Source: an uncultured Odoribacter sp.
Lineage (GTDB): Bacteria; Bacteroidota; Bacteroidia; Bacteroidales; Marinifilaceae
Reading direction: 5' to 3'
Assembly (NCBI GenBank): GCA_900548135.1
Contig: URJC01000107.1
Span: forward strand, 1 to 8,014
Length of the DNA stretch: 8,014 bases
Shown: piece after piece, positions 7,698-8,014 of the stretch
How positions within the stretch are numbered: position 1 is the first letter of the stretch
How the letters are laid out: every line of letters begins with the position of its first letter
Notes under the pieces: model-generated
Databases searched by the model: none
What the model was told of the DNA's origin: nothing
The model's input: only the letters and a program-made list of their open reading frames with translations
Translations under genes and position numbers: made by a program

Positions 7698-8014
7698 ATG
7701 TTATCACGGATTTTGTATCGATTGCTCTGGCTATATAGTTGGTTACCTTTGAAGGTGCAATATGTTTTTTCTGACTTTTATTATTTTCTCCTTTATTATG
7801 TCCTGAGATACCGGCGGAAAGTGGTAAGAATGAATTTGATAAATTCTTTTCCGGAAAAATCTTTACCTGAGATTATCAGTATTGAAAAGAAATTTTATCA
7901 GCATTTGTGTGATTTTTTTGTAGAAATGTACCGGATGTGGCATATGTCGGCAGAGGAAATCCGTCGTCGTTGTGTTTTCACTAATCCGGAGGTGATTCAG
8001 CATTATTTCGATCA
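7698..8014 (+). CDS. Lysophospholipid/lipid A acyltransferase family protein (LpxL/HtrB type), 3'-truncated by window edge
   Basis: The frame is open from the ATG at 7698 to the window end, giving the first 105 residues of a family that usually runs to about 290-310. It begins MLSRILYRLLWLYSWLPLK, and an aromatic, hydrophobic stretch (about residues 20-36, FSDFYYFLLYYVLRYRRK) fits the N-terminal membrane anchor of these enzymes. It continues with KVVRMNLINSFPEKS (41-55), the typical basic motif of R-x-N-L-x-x-xF-P form, then FYQHLCDFFVEMYRM. These enzymes move an acyl chain onto lipid A precursors or other acceptors at the cytoplasmic face of the inner membrane. The catalytic HxxxxD/E motif lies past the window edge, so activity cannot be checked. 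The ATG is backed by an upstream AGAGG and a promoter. LpxL, LpxM or a related ornithine- or glycine-lipid acyltransferase cannot be told apart from this fragment. Confidence 0.85.
   Translation, partial: MLSRILYRLLWLYSWLPLKVQYVFSDFYYFLLYYVLRYRRKVVRMNLINSFPEKSLPEIISIEKKFYQHLCDFFVEMYRMWHMSAEEIRRRCVFTNPEVIQHYFD

Overview
The window looks like chromosomal DNA from a Bacteroidota member, most likely order Bacteroidales. Three things point there: a long YidC that begins with the Bacteroidales-style MDKNT start and has a very basic C-terminal tail; a large DUF349-repeat protein; and promoters that fit the Bacteroidetes consensus (TTTG near -33, TAnnTTTG near -7) with mostly AT-rich leaders lacking Shine-Dalgarno sites. 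I cannot name the genus from the sequence alone.

Layout, left to right. Bases 1-1749 (+) hold the 3' portion of a large gene for a putative alpha-galactosidase-like (clan GH-D-like) glycoside hydrolase, cut by the window's left edge. Bases 1750-1933 are non-coding and contain an 11-bp inverted repeat. A strong hairpin at 1934-1962 lies between this gene and the convergent yidC and can end transcription in both directions. The minus strand then carries yidC (1967-3826) and pyrG (3875-5470), 48 bp apart with no terminator between them. They are probably one transcript read pyrG then yidC, started from a TAnnTTTG promoter beside a 7-bp tandem repeat. Next comes a separate minus-strand unit (5633-7486) encoding a five-repeat DUF349 protein, with its own promoter and its own intrinsic terminator. 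A divergent intergenic region (7487-7697) separates it from the first 317 bases of a plus-strand gene that looks like a lipid A/lysophospholipid acyltransferase (LpxL/HtrB type), cut by the right edge.

Functionally this is mostly housekeeping. PyrG makes CTP for nucleic acids and for CDP-activated phospholipid and envelope precursors. YidC inserts inner-membrane proteins. The acyltransferase acts in lipid A or phospholipid assembly. The leftmost gene is the accessory part and would act on galactosidic or related glycans.

I see no mobile element, CRISPR array, RNA gene or evident new multi-gene system. The points that merit a second look are small: the heptamer array in the pyrG promoter, a three-part inverted repeat in the DUF349 leader, the poorly classified glycoside hydrolase, and the 11-bp inverted repeat downstream of it.
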